Assembly: GCA_036873755.1 (NCBI GenBank)
Contig: JAVTVY010037032.1
Coordinates: 105,787 to 169,786 of the forward strand
Source: Hanleya hanleyi
Taxonomy: Eukaryota; Mollusca; Polyplacophora; Lepidopleurida; Hanleyidae
DNA length: 64,000 nucleotides
Direction of reading: 5' to 3'
Shown: positions 34,756 to 42,916 of the stretch, piece after piece
How positions within the stretch are numbered: the first letter of the stretch is position 1
How the letters are laid out: every line of letters begins with the position of its first letter
Made by a program: the position numbers and the translations under genes
Notes under the pieces: model-generated
Told to the model about the DNA's origin: nothing
The model's input: only the letters and a program-made list of their open reading frames with translations
The model's database searches: none

Positions 34756-35425
34756 GATGACGACTGAGTGGTTCTGGCTTCTGCACCGGGTTTTTATAAA
34801 GATTCCCAGGCCTTGGGTGCCTTAACTCGGCGTCGTGATCGTCGTGGTTGTGGTAGGGTCGCTCTAGGGGAGGCATAGGGGTGAAATGGCCGTATTTTTT
34901 TTTTTTTTTCTCCCAGCCCGGGGGATTAGAGTGTTTGCGAGAACGCACCATATCGTTGATCAAATCGGTCATATGAGACCCCGGTACCACTTGGTTGCGA
35001 ATCAGCAATTTTCCTTCATTGTTCCAACTCATATCGGCATGCTGTTTCACCCGCTCCAACAATAAACGCGCCTTGGTCTTGAAGGCTTTAGGCACACTGG
35101 CCAACACTTCCTGTTCCAGTTCAGGTGAGGCCGAGGATGACGGTGGGGTTGGGAGTGGTGGGGTAGGCGTGGTAGTAGGTAGTGGTGGTGGTGGCGTACT
35201 AGTACTACTCCTCCCTCTATATTGATCCATAAACGTCTGGTACTGGTTCAGCGTATGATGGTAGAGTTGAATTTTCTCGTGATCGGGCAGTCGACGTTGC
35301 AGTATATTATTCATTTCTTCATCCAGAGACTGGAGTTGTTGCACGGTGGCCGGGACGGGATAAGGGGATTGTAAACTCTGTAACAGTCGAGGTTCGACCA
35401 GCATCATTTTTTTCGTATGCTCCAT
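34730..35425 (-). CDS. Conserved Polinton protein of unknown function, 231 aa
   Basis: The N-terminal half is helical. A Ser/Thr/Pro-rich linker follows at about residues 72-100. The C-terminal part contains KAFKTKARLLLERVKQHADM, then a segment ending in LINDMVRSRK and PPGWEKKKKK. I recall similar arrangements in other invertebrate Polintons at the same position next to the minor capsid gene, but no function is established. Its ATG follows the upstream stop codon with no gap (TAA-ATG), and its 3' end overlaps the minor capsid start by 26 nt. A virion or assembly role is inferred from location only. Confidence 0.7.
   Translation of the reverse strand: MEHTKKMMLVEPRLLQSLQSPYPVPATVQQLQSLDEEMNNILQRRLPDHEKIQLYHHTLNQYQTFMDQYRGRSSTSTPPPPLPTTTPTPPLPTPPSSSASPELEQEVLASVPKAFKTKARLLLERVKQHADMSWNNEGKLLIRNQVVPGSHMTDLINDMVRSRKHSNPPGWEKKKKKYGHFTPMPPLERPYHNHDDHDAELRHPRPGNLYKNPVQKPEPLSRHHVLPDVAQ
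34792..34798 (-). promoter_or_regulatory. TATA box for the minor capsid gene
   Basis: TATAAAA on the minus strand (context ctttataaaaacccg) lies 43 nt before the ATG at 34755, inside the upstream coding region. It lacks the GTGAGTGGG module seen at the polymerase, CARD and RING genes. Confidence 0.6.
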
Positions 35426-35767
35426 TTAGCGGCCTCCCAAGATGGAACCGAGTAACGGGCCTAGTACAGTAGCGGCTAAGGGAGCGAGGAGTGCGCCGAG
35501 AAATCCACCTCGCTGTAACACCTGTTTCTTTTTCTTCACACTGCCCGTTTTCTTCACCAACGTTCGGAGACCCGCCTTGTGCCGTTGCAATTTCCCTTTC
35601 TGCAGAGGACTGAGGGGAACATTGCCTTTTAATACATTATGGGCGACTTCACACAAACACCGGACCAAGTCGGGATCCGCGCCGCGCACCAGGGCCCGGG
35701 CCACTTCCGCGGGCGCGCTGCGTAATACCCGCAGAGCGGGCGCGTGCTTGCGTACGCGTGCAGACAT
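35426..35767 (-). CDS. Small conserved Polinton protein with hydrophobic tail, 113 aa
   Basis: It starts MSARVRKHAPALRVLRSAP. A helical middle follows (LVRCLCEVAHNVLKGNVPLS), then a Lys-rich hinge (KKKKQVL) and a hydrophobic Gly/Leu tail (RGGFLGALLAPLAATVLGP). This pattern is common in invertebrate Polintons and resembles membrane-active or core peptides, though the function is unknown. An ATG nine codons upstream (35794) is possible. I prefer 35767 because a TATA-like GATAAAAG at 35804-35811 would place the transcript start between the two. Its stop is immediately followed by the next ATG. Confidence 0.75.
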   Translation of the reverse strand: MSARVRKHAPALRVLRSAPAEVARALVRGADPDLVRCLCEVAHNVLKGNVPLSPLQKGKLQRHKAGLRTLVKKTGSVKKKKQVLQRGGFLGALLAPLAATVLGPLLGSILGGR

Positions 35768-35820
35768 GTTGAGGAAATGAAGGCTAGAGTGCATTGTCTT
35801 CTTCTTTTATCTTCTTCTTC

Positions 35821-36435
35821 TCATTTGGGGGTGTACACCGTCTGTAGTTCACCGGGAAAAATCAGGGTACGCAATCGCAGGGGTTGGGGCGTGTCTTGTT
35901 TCAAGTCGATGAGGAGATAGCCGTGAGCAGGTTGGGTGGCATCTTCAAAGGCTTCTCGTACAAAGGCCGTGTTTTTAGGGTACATCTGTTGAGCTAGGTG
36001 GGTAATTTGTGACGCGTCTCTGGGGTTTTTGAATAACACCACATACTGAACATTCAAACTAATGTTCCGGTGTTCTTTGTTTTTACTGAAGAGATTCTGT
36101 ACGATGTAAATAATGCTCAACCGACGATGATGGCTGCCTTTGGTAAAGAGCCGGGTGATTCGACTATCCGTTTCCGTCATGAGATCGTCCACCACGACCA
36201 AGGTGTCTGGGGGTAGTTCCTCAGGGGGTAAGCCTTCCACTAAGGTGAGTCCGGGGACACGGGCCAGTGCCTCGTACGCGGGCTGCCAAGCGCCATAACA
36301 CCACAGGATACGCGCTAGAGGCGGTGAAATCAGGGCTGACCCGTGTTGGATGAGACGTTGAACAAAGTGTGATTTTCCCGACCCGGTCGGTCCAGCGATG
36401 AGGCACGTGAATGGATACTGCCATCGTGGGTCCAT
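35821..36435 (-). CDS. Packaging ATPase, FtsK/HerA type, 204 aa
   Basis: The predicted genome-packaging motor has Walker A GPTGSGKS at residues 15-22 and Walker B LVVVDD at 79-84. A sensor Gln is present in IYIVQNLFSK near 113, and an arginine-rich stretch lies between them. Length and motif spacing match Polinton ATPases. It is a separate gene in the minus cluster, 5 nt downstream of the membrane protein gene. It would act with the capsid proteins to translocate DNA into particles. Confidence 0.93.
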   Translation of the reverse strand: MDPRWQYPFTCLIAGPTGSGKSHFVQRLIQHGSALISPPLARILWCYGAWQPAYEALARVPGLTLVEGLPPEELPPDTLVVVDDLMTETDSRITRLFTKGSHHRRLSIIYIVQNLFSKNKEHRNISLNVQYVVLFKNPRDASQITHLAQQMYPKNTAFVREAFEDATQPAHGYLLIDLKQDTPQPLRLRTLIFPGELQTVYTPK

Positions 36436-36440
36436 TTTCT

Positions 36441-36923
36441 TTAGGGGATGATTTGACGTTTAGAAGTCAGTTGTCGGGGCCGGCGCAGGGGATAGTACTC
36501 GAAGGGATACCGTTGTCGGGGTAAACGAGGTGATTCACGGGCATCCACTTCAAATCTGTTGAGCGGCGTCGTAGTGGTGGTACTAGAGGGTGGAGTGGAA
36601 GGCTCGCTTCTCAGGGATGATACAGGATGAGTGGTAGTACGGATCGTTGTGGTCGTGGGTTGGATGTAGCGGGGTAACGTGATGGCTGGAGTAGACGATG
36701 GGATAGGTGTCTGCGTGGAGACGTGACGGACCCTTGCCGTCTGGGCTGGTAGTGGGGTGGTAGTGGGTGACGGAGAACGCAGGTTGTTGTAACAGGATAT
36801 CACGTAGGATAAATCGTAGAACACACCGGTAAATAACGTACCCAGCACCACGACTAGACACAACACAGTACCGACTTGTGCTTTTCGAGTTCTTAACAGT
36901 AAGGGTAGACGTGTACTATCCAT
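36441..36923 (-). CDS. Single-pass membrane protein with Ser/Thr/Pro stalk, 160 aa
   Basis: A short basic N-terminus precedes one strong hydrophobic helix (VGTVLCLVVVLGTLFTGVFY, about residues 17-36). The remaining roughly 115 residues are rich in Thr, Ser and Pro and end in a basic tail. No family is recognised. The topology suggests a virion or host-membrane anchored protein with an extended, possibly glycosylated stalk. A minus-strand TATA box (TATAAATT, 36966-36973) sits about 45 nt upstream of its ATG, overlapping the integrase stop codon. Confidence 0.65.
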   Translation of the reverse strand: MDSTRLPLLLRTRKAQVGTVLCLVVVLGTLFTGVFYDLSYVISCYNNLRSPSPTTTPLPAQTARVRHVSTQTPIPSSTPAITLPRYIQPTTTTIRTTTHPVSSLRSEPSTPPSSTTTTTPLNRFEVDARESPRLPRQRYPFEYYPLRRPRQLTSKRQIIP

Positions 36924-36965
36924 GGTACAAATCCTATACTGAAGGCGGGGGGTGATAGGCGTTAG

Positions 36966-36973
36966 AATTTATA
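36966..36973 (-). promoter_or_regulatory. TATA box for the membrane protein gene
   Basis: TATAAATT on the minus strand, in the last codons of the integrase gene, spaced about 45 nt from ATG 36923. Confidence 0.55.
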
Positions 36974-38063
36974 GACGTTTCATGTCACGGTCGGACACCC
37001 AGGAATTAAACGAACGAGGCCAGCCTTGCCATTTGACGAAATGATAGCGAATCCCACGTCGACGTTCCGTTTTCAAAATCTTTTCCACCGTGTAATAGTC
37101 TTTCGGTGTTTTCACTATGGGTTGTAATTCTGCCTCGTAAAACGTGCCTTGCAGTCTCTCTCCTTGTAGATCTTCCAGTTGATAGACGTGGGGTTGTCGA
37201 GGTTTATGGCGCACGATGACAAAATGTTCATCACTCCAGTTCGGTAAATAACTCTTTTCAAATTGTCCTTTCACTTTACTGATCCGCACTACATCGCCCC
37301 GTTTGTAACGGGGTGCCGTCAAGGGTGGAATGGAGGAGTACAGCGTAGCACGTACTTGATGTTCGTTGCCTTCTGTCACAGTACGGGGCGCTCGCTGGAT
37401 ACTGCGATGATAAGCCCGGTTGTAGCCTTGGACTAGTTGAGGCAGTACATCCAGGTAGCGTCGTGTGTTTTGAGCCGTAAAATATTTGTGCATGCGTCCT
37501 TTGAAGGTGCGATTAAAGCGTTCCACTACCGATGCTTTCGTCTCATTGTACGTGTGAAAAAAAAATACCTTCTTTTTCTTAAGAAAGGCTTGAAAGGGTC
37601 GATTGAGAAATTCTGTGCCTTCATCTGTTTGTAAATAAAGAGGTTTGCGCCCCGTCTTGAAAATCTGCTGAAACGCGGCTATGAGATTCTCTCCTGTTTT
37701 GGTACGTACGGGCAGGACCCAAGCATATTTCGATAGAATGTCGATACAGGTCAATATGTACCGATTTCCATTATTGTCAGGTGCAAATCGACTCATGTCG
37801 ACTAAATCCGCTTGCCATTGCGCGTCTATCCCTCCTACGATGACCCGGTTACGACGAAAATGACGTCGGGCAGCTCGATGCAAACTGTACGTATCCTGAG
37901 TTTTTAACCAGTCTCGAACTTCACTTCGACTAATGCCTTGGGCCGCTCGAGTCAATGCCCCCACACCACTATAGGCAGCTGCACTCGTTGGATTATAATA
38001 CAAATCAGTTAATACTTTGTTAATAGACGTCTCCTTTTTTTTCTCCGACCGCCGCCGCCCCAT
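36969..38063 (-). CDS. Retroviral-type integrase with chromodomain, 364 aa
   Basis: This catalyses insertion of the element with 6-bp target duplication. The rve core shows catalytic Asp86 in QWQADLVDM, Asp147 in LYLQTDEGTEF and Glu181 in KASVVERFNRTF. The Asp-Glu spacing is 33 residues, normal for Polintons. An N-terminal helical region precedes it. The C-terminal chromodomain runs from about 323 to 364 (YYTVEKIL...FVKWQGWP...W), which probably tethers to methylated histones. I use ATG 38063. The frame is open one codon upstream only from GTG. That ATG overlaps the stop of the upstream PC4-like gene by one base (TGATG), implying coupled expression. Confidence 0.95.
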   Translation of the reverse strand: MGRRRSEKKKETSINKVLTDLYYNPTSAAAYSGVGALTRAAQGISRSEVRDWLKTQDTYSLHRAARRHFRRNRVIVGGIDAQWQADLVDMSRFAPDNNGNRYILTCIDILSKYAWVLPVRTKTGENLIAAFQQIFKTGRKPLYLQTDEGTEFLNRPFQAFLKKKKVFFFHTYNETKASVVERFNRTFKGRMHKYFTAQNTRRYLDVLPQLVQGYNRAYHRSIQRAPRTVTEGNEHQVRATLYSSIPPLTAPRYKRGDVVRISKVKGQFEKSYLPNWSDEHFVIVRHKPRQPHVYQLEDLQGERLQGTFYEAELQPIVKTPKDYYTVEKILKTERRRGIRYHFVKWQGWPRSFNSWVSDRDMKRL

Positions 38064-38641
38064 CACACACTTTTCCTTCGTTCGCTCCCGTCCGTGTCGA
38101 TCTCTTGCCGGGGTGATACTGACCCTCTAGCCGCTGTGCATTCTTTACATATAGGCCTTTTTTTTCCAGCTGTAGTAGCGGGTTTACAGAAAGAAAATTC
38201 TGCCTCATGTAGTCTTTCATGCGGTTCAGCGAACGCGTGTTCTATAGCACGAACCCACGCTAATTGTTGAGGGGATCGATCGTCCGGTGATAATAACTGG
38301 TCGACAATAGGCATTATTTTCTTCAAGGCGTCCCACACAGAGGGAGTTAGGCTGATACTGCGCGTATCTTTGTAGCGGCCCACACGTATGCACAGGGGTG
38401 GTAGGGTATATACGTACATGGCATTATCCAGATGAACGAGCTCTCCATCCAATTCTCCGCTCAACACGAGTTTAAATTTATTCCACCCATCACGCTGTAG
38501 TGTGACGGAATTCCATAGCGATTCAGCGGGTGTCCAGTAAATAGCTAGAGCGTCTTTCGTCAGTTTGACTGTATCTGCATAAACGTATAACCGTACACTG
38601 GGTGTAAGAGGCAATATGGCTCGTAGTAGTGGTAGCAACAT
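38063..38641 (-). CDS. PC4-like tandem-domain protein, two units, 192 aa
   Basis: Two consecutive units resemble the ssDNA-binding fold of transcriptional coactivator PC4/p15. Each is a beta strand block followed by a loop and a helix with the pattern (I/V)xLxxxxWxxLxxxxxxxD. In this protein (numbered from ATG 38641) the units cover roughly residues 15-62 and 73-118; the second reads MYVYTLPPLCIRVGRYKD then SISLTPSVWDALKKI. A C-terminal extension has a CKEC motif and a basic tail. The ATG at 38641 is supported by a TATA box at 38689-38696. It is the gene directly upstream of the integrase. Function is inferred: ssDNA binding in replication or transcription. Confidence 0.65.
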   Translation of the reverse strand: MLLPLLRAILPLTPSVRLYVYADTVKLTKDALAIYWTPAESLWNSVTLQRDGWNKFKLVLSGELDGELVHLDNAMYVYTLPPLCIRVGRYKDTRSISLTPSVWDALKKIMPIVDQLLSPDDRSPQQLAWVRAIEHAFAEPHERLHEAEFSFCKPATTAGKKRPICKECTAARGSVSPRQEIDTDGSERRKSV

Positions 38642-38688
38642 GCTTGCTCTCAATGTCCAACTGATACACACTCTGTCTCTTCCCCTGG

Positions 38689-38696
38689 TATTTATA
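38689..38696 (-). promoter_or_regulatory. TATA box upstream of the two-unit PC4-like gene
   Basis: TATAAATA on the minus strand lies about 48-55 nt before ATG 38641. It rules against starting at the GTG at 38671, which would lie within about 20 nt of the box. Confidence 0.6.
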
Positions 38697-38700
38697 GGGC

Positions 38701-39399
38701 TTATTCTGTGAGAGGCGGGTCGTGTGCAGAGAATACTTTATCCACCACGGGAACTATTTTTTGCAAAGCCGTCCACAGGTCGGGATCTAGCGTAAATCCG
38801 CCTCGTTTCAGAGAGATCAATCGGGCAAAATAAGGGCCGCGAAAAATGTATACATCGTGATCCGGGTAGATACTATTTCCATCTAAATGACCGAATAACA
38901 CACGTTTTAAGGTAGTCCAGCCATCGAGCGATAATATAATACGCGCGGGTTCTGGGACGCACCAGCAGCGCGAGTCATCGTCAATGAGATCGATGCGATC
39001 AGGATATATTATTATGGTACAACCCGAGGTGAGGGTACGGGTGATGATGGAATGGTTTTCCGGGTAGAGTACGGCGTCCACTTCGGTAATGATAGATTTC
39101 AGTGCCGCCCATAATGCTGGCCAAAGCACAATACCGCTTCCGCCACACTGTTCTAAGCGGGGAAAAAATGAATTCTCTCTACTCCGCCGCAGGTACACAT
39201 CGTCACCGACAGGTAAAAAATCGACTTCGGGTTCTTGGCTTTGTAACACACGTATCAATACCGTCCACCCGGCCAGGCTTAAAGTTAATTTCACTTCGAT
39301 CGGATGTTCCTCGATCAGGTGCAATTCATGCTCGTACACGATAAGAATTACTTTCGACGTCACTTGAAAGAACGCGAGCTCTTTGCCCGGCGATGCCAT
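38701..39399 (-). CDS. PC4-like tandem-domain protein, four units, 232 aa
   Basis: Two homologous halves of about 112 residues each contain two PC4-like units. The helices carry the matching pattern: LSLAGWTVLIRVL, IVLWPALWAALKSIITEVD, LSLDGWTTLKRVL and FTLDPDLWTALQKIVPVVD. Each is preceded by beta-strand segments such as DDVYLRRSRE and HDVYIFRGPYFARLISL. The protein is almost entirely repeat with no tail. The ATG at 39399 is preceded by a TATA box at 39437-39443. It neighbours the two-unit paralogue (38063-38641) and is probably an internal duplication of it. A PC4 dimer binds ssDNA, so four linked units could form two intramolecular pseudo-dimers. Function is inferred. Confidence 0.65.
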   Translation of the reverse strand: MASPGKELAFFQVTSKVILIVYEHELHLIEEHPIEVKLTLSLAGWTVLIRVLQSQEPEVDFLPVGDDVYLRRSRENSFFPRLEQCGGSGIVLWPALWAALKSIITEVDAVLYPENHSIITRTLTSGCTIIIYPDRIDLIDDDSRCWCVPEPARIILSLDGWTTLKRVLFGHLDGNSIYPDHDVYIFRGPYFARLISLKRGGFTLDPDLWTALQKIVPVVDKVFSAHDPPLTE

Positions 39400-39436
39400 A
39401 CTGAAGAATGACAAAAAATACTAGCCCGACAAAAAT

Positions 39437-39443
39437 TTATATA
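39437..39443 (-). promoter_or_regulatory. TATA box upstream of the four-unit PC4-like gene
   Basis: TATATAA on the minus strand, about 40 nt before ATG 39399. Confidence 0.55.
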
Positions 39444-39444
39444 G

Positions 39445-40533
39445 ATCGATTCAATTTTTAAAAATAAAAAAATACCCTGGGAAATTAATTTAACACTGCC
39501 ATTATTTTTTTAGACGCTCCCCGAGTGGCTAAATTAAGAGTCTGGACTCATACGAGGATAAAAATAAAATTTAGTGCATGGCTGGACTAGAATTTCAAGT
39601 CTTAATAATTACCTGAACAACCCTAGGGCTGTGAGAGAGTGAAACCCGAGGCTTGCCAAGCCATAGTATATAGGTAATACAGGCTCTACGTACGTGAAGG
39701 GTTTTTTTAAATGATAAAGTGTGTACCCCTAGTACGCATGATACAGCTTATAAATTTAAGGCACCGTTAATTCACGGAATCAATGACTGAAATAGGTAGC
39801 CCACATCCTTTTCATAATGTTACCTTAATAAAACAAGGGTATTCCTACGACAAACACATTTAATAAATTATCAAACCGCATAAATTGGTACAATGCACTT
39901 TTCCAAGGGGCCGCAACTCCGTCGGCGCGAAATTTGACCCGCGAACTGCGTAGAAATGTGCGTTCTTCCCGTAAATGAAGGCACTGTTTTCTTGATTTGC
40001 TACAGTTTTCATGATCGAAACGAGCTGGAATTTTCAGGGCCTGCGTATCGATTGCTAAGAGATAGACTTGCTCTTTTTTTAATCCAGACCATTCATTTAT
40101 TTTTAATGAAGCAGGTTTTCTGTATTTTCGTATTCCAAGATTACGGCTCGGACACTCGGTAAAAATTAAAAATCAGGACGTAGTCAAAGGGTAGACGGCT
40201 GAAATTTTTAATACAAGTCCTTGATTTATGTGAGATGAATTGGAACTAAAAATTCTACGAGCGGTGAGCTGTATTGTAAAAAAAAACAGGCATTTATTAA
40301 TTTTTATTGATTTTAAACCCATAAAAATCGTGTACGGGAGTCTGAAACACCAGATATATGGGAAATAAATTAATTTTTCTGACTAAAAAAACGTGTATAG
40401 ACTCTGGGTGACAGTCGTCTAATAGTTCCATGAAAATTGTGACGGGTTTTATCGAAAAAATAATAAGAAATTTAATGCTTGAGACAAGGGGTACATACAC
40501 AGCACAGTGGGATTCTTGCACTGGCTGACACGG
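39445..40533. other. Divergent intergenic region of the Polinton, no gene seen
   Basis: About 1.1 kb, AT-rich, between the minus-strand PC4 gene and the plus-strand RING gene. Open frames are short and unlike any family. A tRNA-like box (ccccgagtggctaa near 39527) does not fold into a full tRNA. Confidence 0.45.
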
Positions 40534-40712
40534 GTGAGTGGGTGGGTTCAAAATGGCGGTCTGTGGATTGGCCGTCATTTTGTACTCCCAATCACTATAC
40601 AGTGGGTCAGCCTATATCTTGTACTCACTGACGCCGGTGAGTGGGTGGGTTAAAAATGGAGGACTGTGCATCACGGCCATTTTGTACTCACCTCCCCACT
40701 AGACTATAAATA
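40534..40712 (+). promoter_or_regulatory. RING gene promoter: two TIR-type modules plus TATA box
   Basis: Two degenerate copies of the TIR palindrome module lie at 40534-40595 and 40637-40700. Each begins GTGAGTGGGTGGGTT and carries aaaatgg(c/a)gg. They are followed at once by TATAAATA at 40705-40712, 30-37 nt before the ATG. Their presence outside the TIRs, directly in front of a gene, shows that the module belongs to promoters rather than only to the element ends. Confidence 0.75.
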
Positions 40713-40741
40713 GCGTATAATGTATTCACCAATACACCATC

Positions 40742-41566
40742 ATGAGTTTTCGAAGACGTCGTGCTCTGTTTACACATCATCCGACTCGAGACCCGAGAAT
40801 TGGTAATACAGAAGAACACAGAGAAATCGTTGCCCATGAAGAAGAAGATGGAGGGGGATTGACGATCATCTCCAGTTTTCAACGAGTGCTTGAAGATGAA
40901 GCCACGTTAATCAACAGTACCGAAGAACTGGCACAACAATTGCGGGAAGATGTTAGAACAGAAGAAAGTAGCCGGATACGAAGACTGAGTGAACAACAGG
41001 ACCAAGACATACACAGAATGGAAGAAAACGACAGTGATGTGACGGAGAGTGGAGAACAAGACGAGCTACCCTGGCTAAATTCTAGTAGACCTCCAACAAC
41101 AACCACGATGACACCGCCTGTCTACACTGAAAGTATAAGGACTGAACACCCTACAGCCGGACCTCCTACCATTGCCGAAACTCCCACAATTTCAGCGGCA
41201 GAAACACCACAACCCTGTCGCCACCAAGTCGAGATAATCCAACTCAATGAACAGATTATGGTCATGCAGAGAGGGCTGGATGGGATGGAGACGACCTTGA
41301 ATGGAATGGAGGCGCAAATTACCATACTCAAGAAAGAACGCCGTGTCGAAGAGAAAAAAACACGATGCAGTATCTGTACGGAGGAGGAAAGTTGGTACGC
41401 CGTGTTACCCTGTGGACATCTTTGCCTATGTAAGGATTGCTGGGTAACCCTGACGTGTCAAGGTGCGATGTGTCGATGCATTGATGCCGGCGAGTCCCAT
41501 TTGAAAATAAAATGTCCGATATGCAGAAAACATGTAGGAGGCGTGAAGCGAATATACCGCGCCTGA
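40742..41566 (+). CDS. Coiled-coil C3HC4 RING-finger protein, probable E3 ubiquitin ligase, 274 aa
   Basis: The N-terminus is Arg-rich (MSFRRRRALF). The middle is acidic and Ser/Thr/Pro-rich. A coiled coil spans about residues 163-205. The C-terminal RING has C209, C212, C224, H226, C230, C233, C258 and C261. The stretch between the third and fourth pairs is long (24 residues) and contains additional cysteines. The tail after the RING is short, as in IAP-type E3 ligases, but no BIR domain is present. It probably ubiquitinates host or element proteins; targets are unknown. It shares the TIR-type promoter module, and a histone-like stem-loop begins 24 nt past its stop. Confidence 0.8.
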   Translation: MSFRRRRALFTHHPTRDPRIGNTEEHREIVAHEEEDGGGLTIISSFQRVLEDEATLINSTEELAQQLREDVRTEESSRIRRLSEQQDQDIHRMEENDSDVTESGEQDELPWLNSSRPPTTTTMTPPVYTESIRTEHPTAGPPTIAETPTISAAETPQPCRHQVEIIQLNEQIMVMQRGLDGMETTLNGMEAQITILKKERRVEEKKTRCSICTEEESWYAVLPCGHLCLCKDCWVTLTCQGAMCRCIDAGESHLKIKCPICRKHVGGVKRIYRA

Positions 41567-41589
41567 GTGTGTGTTATCACACTATCAAC

Positions 41590-41629
41590 GGCCCTTTTGA
41601 GGGCCAACCCATCTTTCCGGAAGAGAAAA
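41590..41629 (+). terminator. Histone-type 3' stem-loop and purine-rich downstream element
   Basis: GGCCCTTTTGAGGGCC at 41590-41605 fits the metazoan histone mRNA 3' stem-loop consensus GGYYYTTYTNARRRCC at every position. It is flanked by CAAC upstream and AACCCA downstream. About 14 nt later comes GGAAGAGAAAAC, resembling the histone downstream element bound by U7 snRNA. It begins 24 nt after the RING stop codon, the usual distance in histone genes. I see no AATAAA close by on this strand. Confidence 0.7.
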
Positions 41630-41719
41630 CTTCTTTCCTAAGCACACCCAACTAACACCAGATGTCCATCATCCTTTTTCCCCAAAAAAATTTTTTTTCA
41701 AAAAATTTTTTTCAAAACA

Positions 41720-42720
41720 AAAATCTTCATACGTCAGGTCAACACAATTTTATTTTTGAGGTAGAGGGTCGAGTGAGGTATCATATTGAAGCTGACGTGA
41801 AATGCTTCACAATGATACTTCACTCGACCCGATTGGACCATTAGGGACGCCTCTAACCTCAAAAAAGATTATTTTGAAGATAAATATCAACATCCGGTGA
41901 ATGAAGATTTTTTTATTTTAGAGGTAGTGGGTCGAGTGAGGTATCTAATGGAAGCTGACGTGAAATGCTTCACAATGATACCTCACTCGACCCGATTGGA
42001 CCACTAGGGGCTGCCCTAACTCCAAAAAAGGCTATTTTGAATTTTCTGCGCATGCGCGAAGGCCAAAGGCTATGAAAATAGCCTTTTTTGGGGGTTAGAG
42101 GCGTCCCTAATGGACCAATCGGGTCGAGTGAGGTATTAAATTGAAGGTGACGTGAAGGAGCATCTGATAGACTGGGTATGGGCTTGAATTAGGGTAATTG
42201 TGCGCATGCGCGAAGATGATATCAAAAATATCAATATTCAAAAATAGCCTTTTTGGAGTTAGAGGCGTCCCTAATGGACCAATCGGGTCGAGTGAGGTAT
42301 CAAATTGAAGGTAACGTGAAGGAGCATCTGATGAACTGGTGTAGGTTGAACTATAAGCATTCTGCGCATGCGCAATCTTCAAAATAGCCTTTTTTGGAGT
42401 TAGGGCAGCCCCCTAGTGGTCCAATCGGGTCGAGTGAGGTATCAATGTGAAGCATTTCACGTCAGCTTCCATTTAATACCTCACTCGACCCACTACCTCT
42501 AAAATAAAAAAAATAAAAAATCTTCGTACACCCGATGTTGACATTTATCTGCAAAATAGCCTTTTTGGAGCTAGGAGAGCCCCTAGTGGCCCGATGGAGC
42601 CGAGTGAGGTATCAATGTGAAGGTGAGATGAAGGGCCATCTGATGGACTGGTGTGGGTTGAACTATCAGCATTCTGCGCATGCGCAAGAATGGAAATAGA
42701 CGTTTTTGGAGCTATTTGAC
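41720..42720. repeat. Hairpin-forming repeat block with TGCGCATGCGC motifs
   Basis: Repeated units contain gggtcgagtgaggtatc. Two units are themselves imperfect hairpins (41766-41835 and 41932-41995). The arms at about 41865-42020 and 42400-42560 are inverted copies of each other. NRF1-like TGCGCATGCGC occurs near 42048, 42203, 42363 and 42695. About 650 bp (41723-42390) is nearly identical to 62465-63130 in the second, partial element. No coding frame. It lies between the converging RING and CARD-PC4 genes. Confidence 0.85.
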
Positions 42721-42771
42721 TATTAAAAAAGGAAAAAAATGAACACTAAGCATTTTTTTAATTACTATTTT

Positions 42772-42777
42772 TTTATT
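42772..42777 (-). terminator. Polyadenylation signal of the CARD-PC4 gene
   Basis: AATAAA on the minus strand, about 140 nt past the stop codon at 42917. Confidence 0.55.
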
Positions 42778-42916
42778 AACACACAATGAACGTATTCACA
42801 ATTGAATTTAATACAATTATAGGTAAGTATTGAATTTTTTTAATACAATTAACAGTGAAAAAACTCTGAATTTTTGTAATACAATCTCTGCAGATCAATA
42901 CATGTTTTCCTTGTTC

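Noticed and set aside
39400..39414. Upstream start for the four-unit PC4 gene at 39414, and similarly 38671 and 38066
   Set aside because: These are TTG, GTG and GTG codons; ATGs at 39399, 38641 and 38063 fit TATA positions or gene overlaps better.
39520..39610. Possible second tRNA (ccccgagtggctaa followed by a weak B-box-like stretch)
   Set aside because: The acceptor ends do not pair and no proper anticodon stem forms; only an A-box-like word remains.
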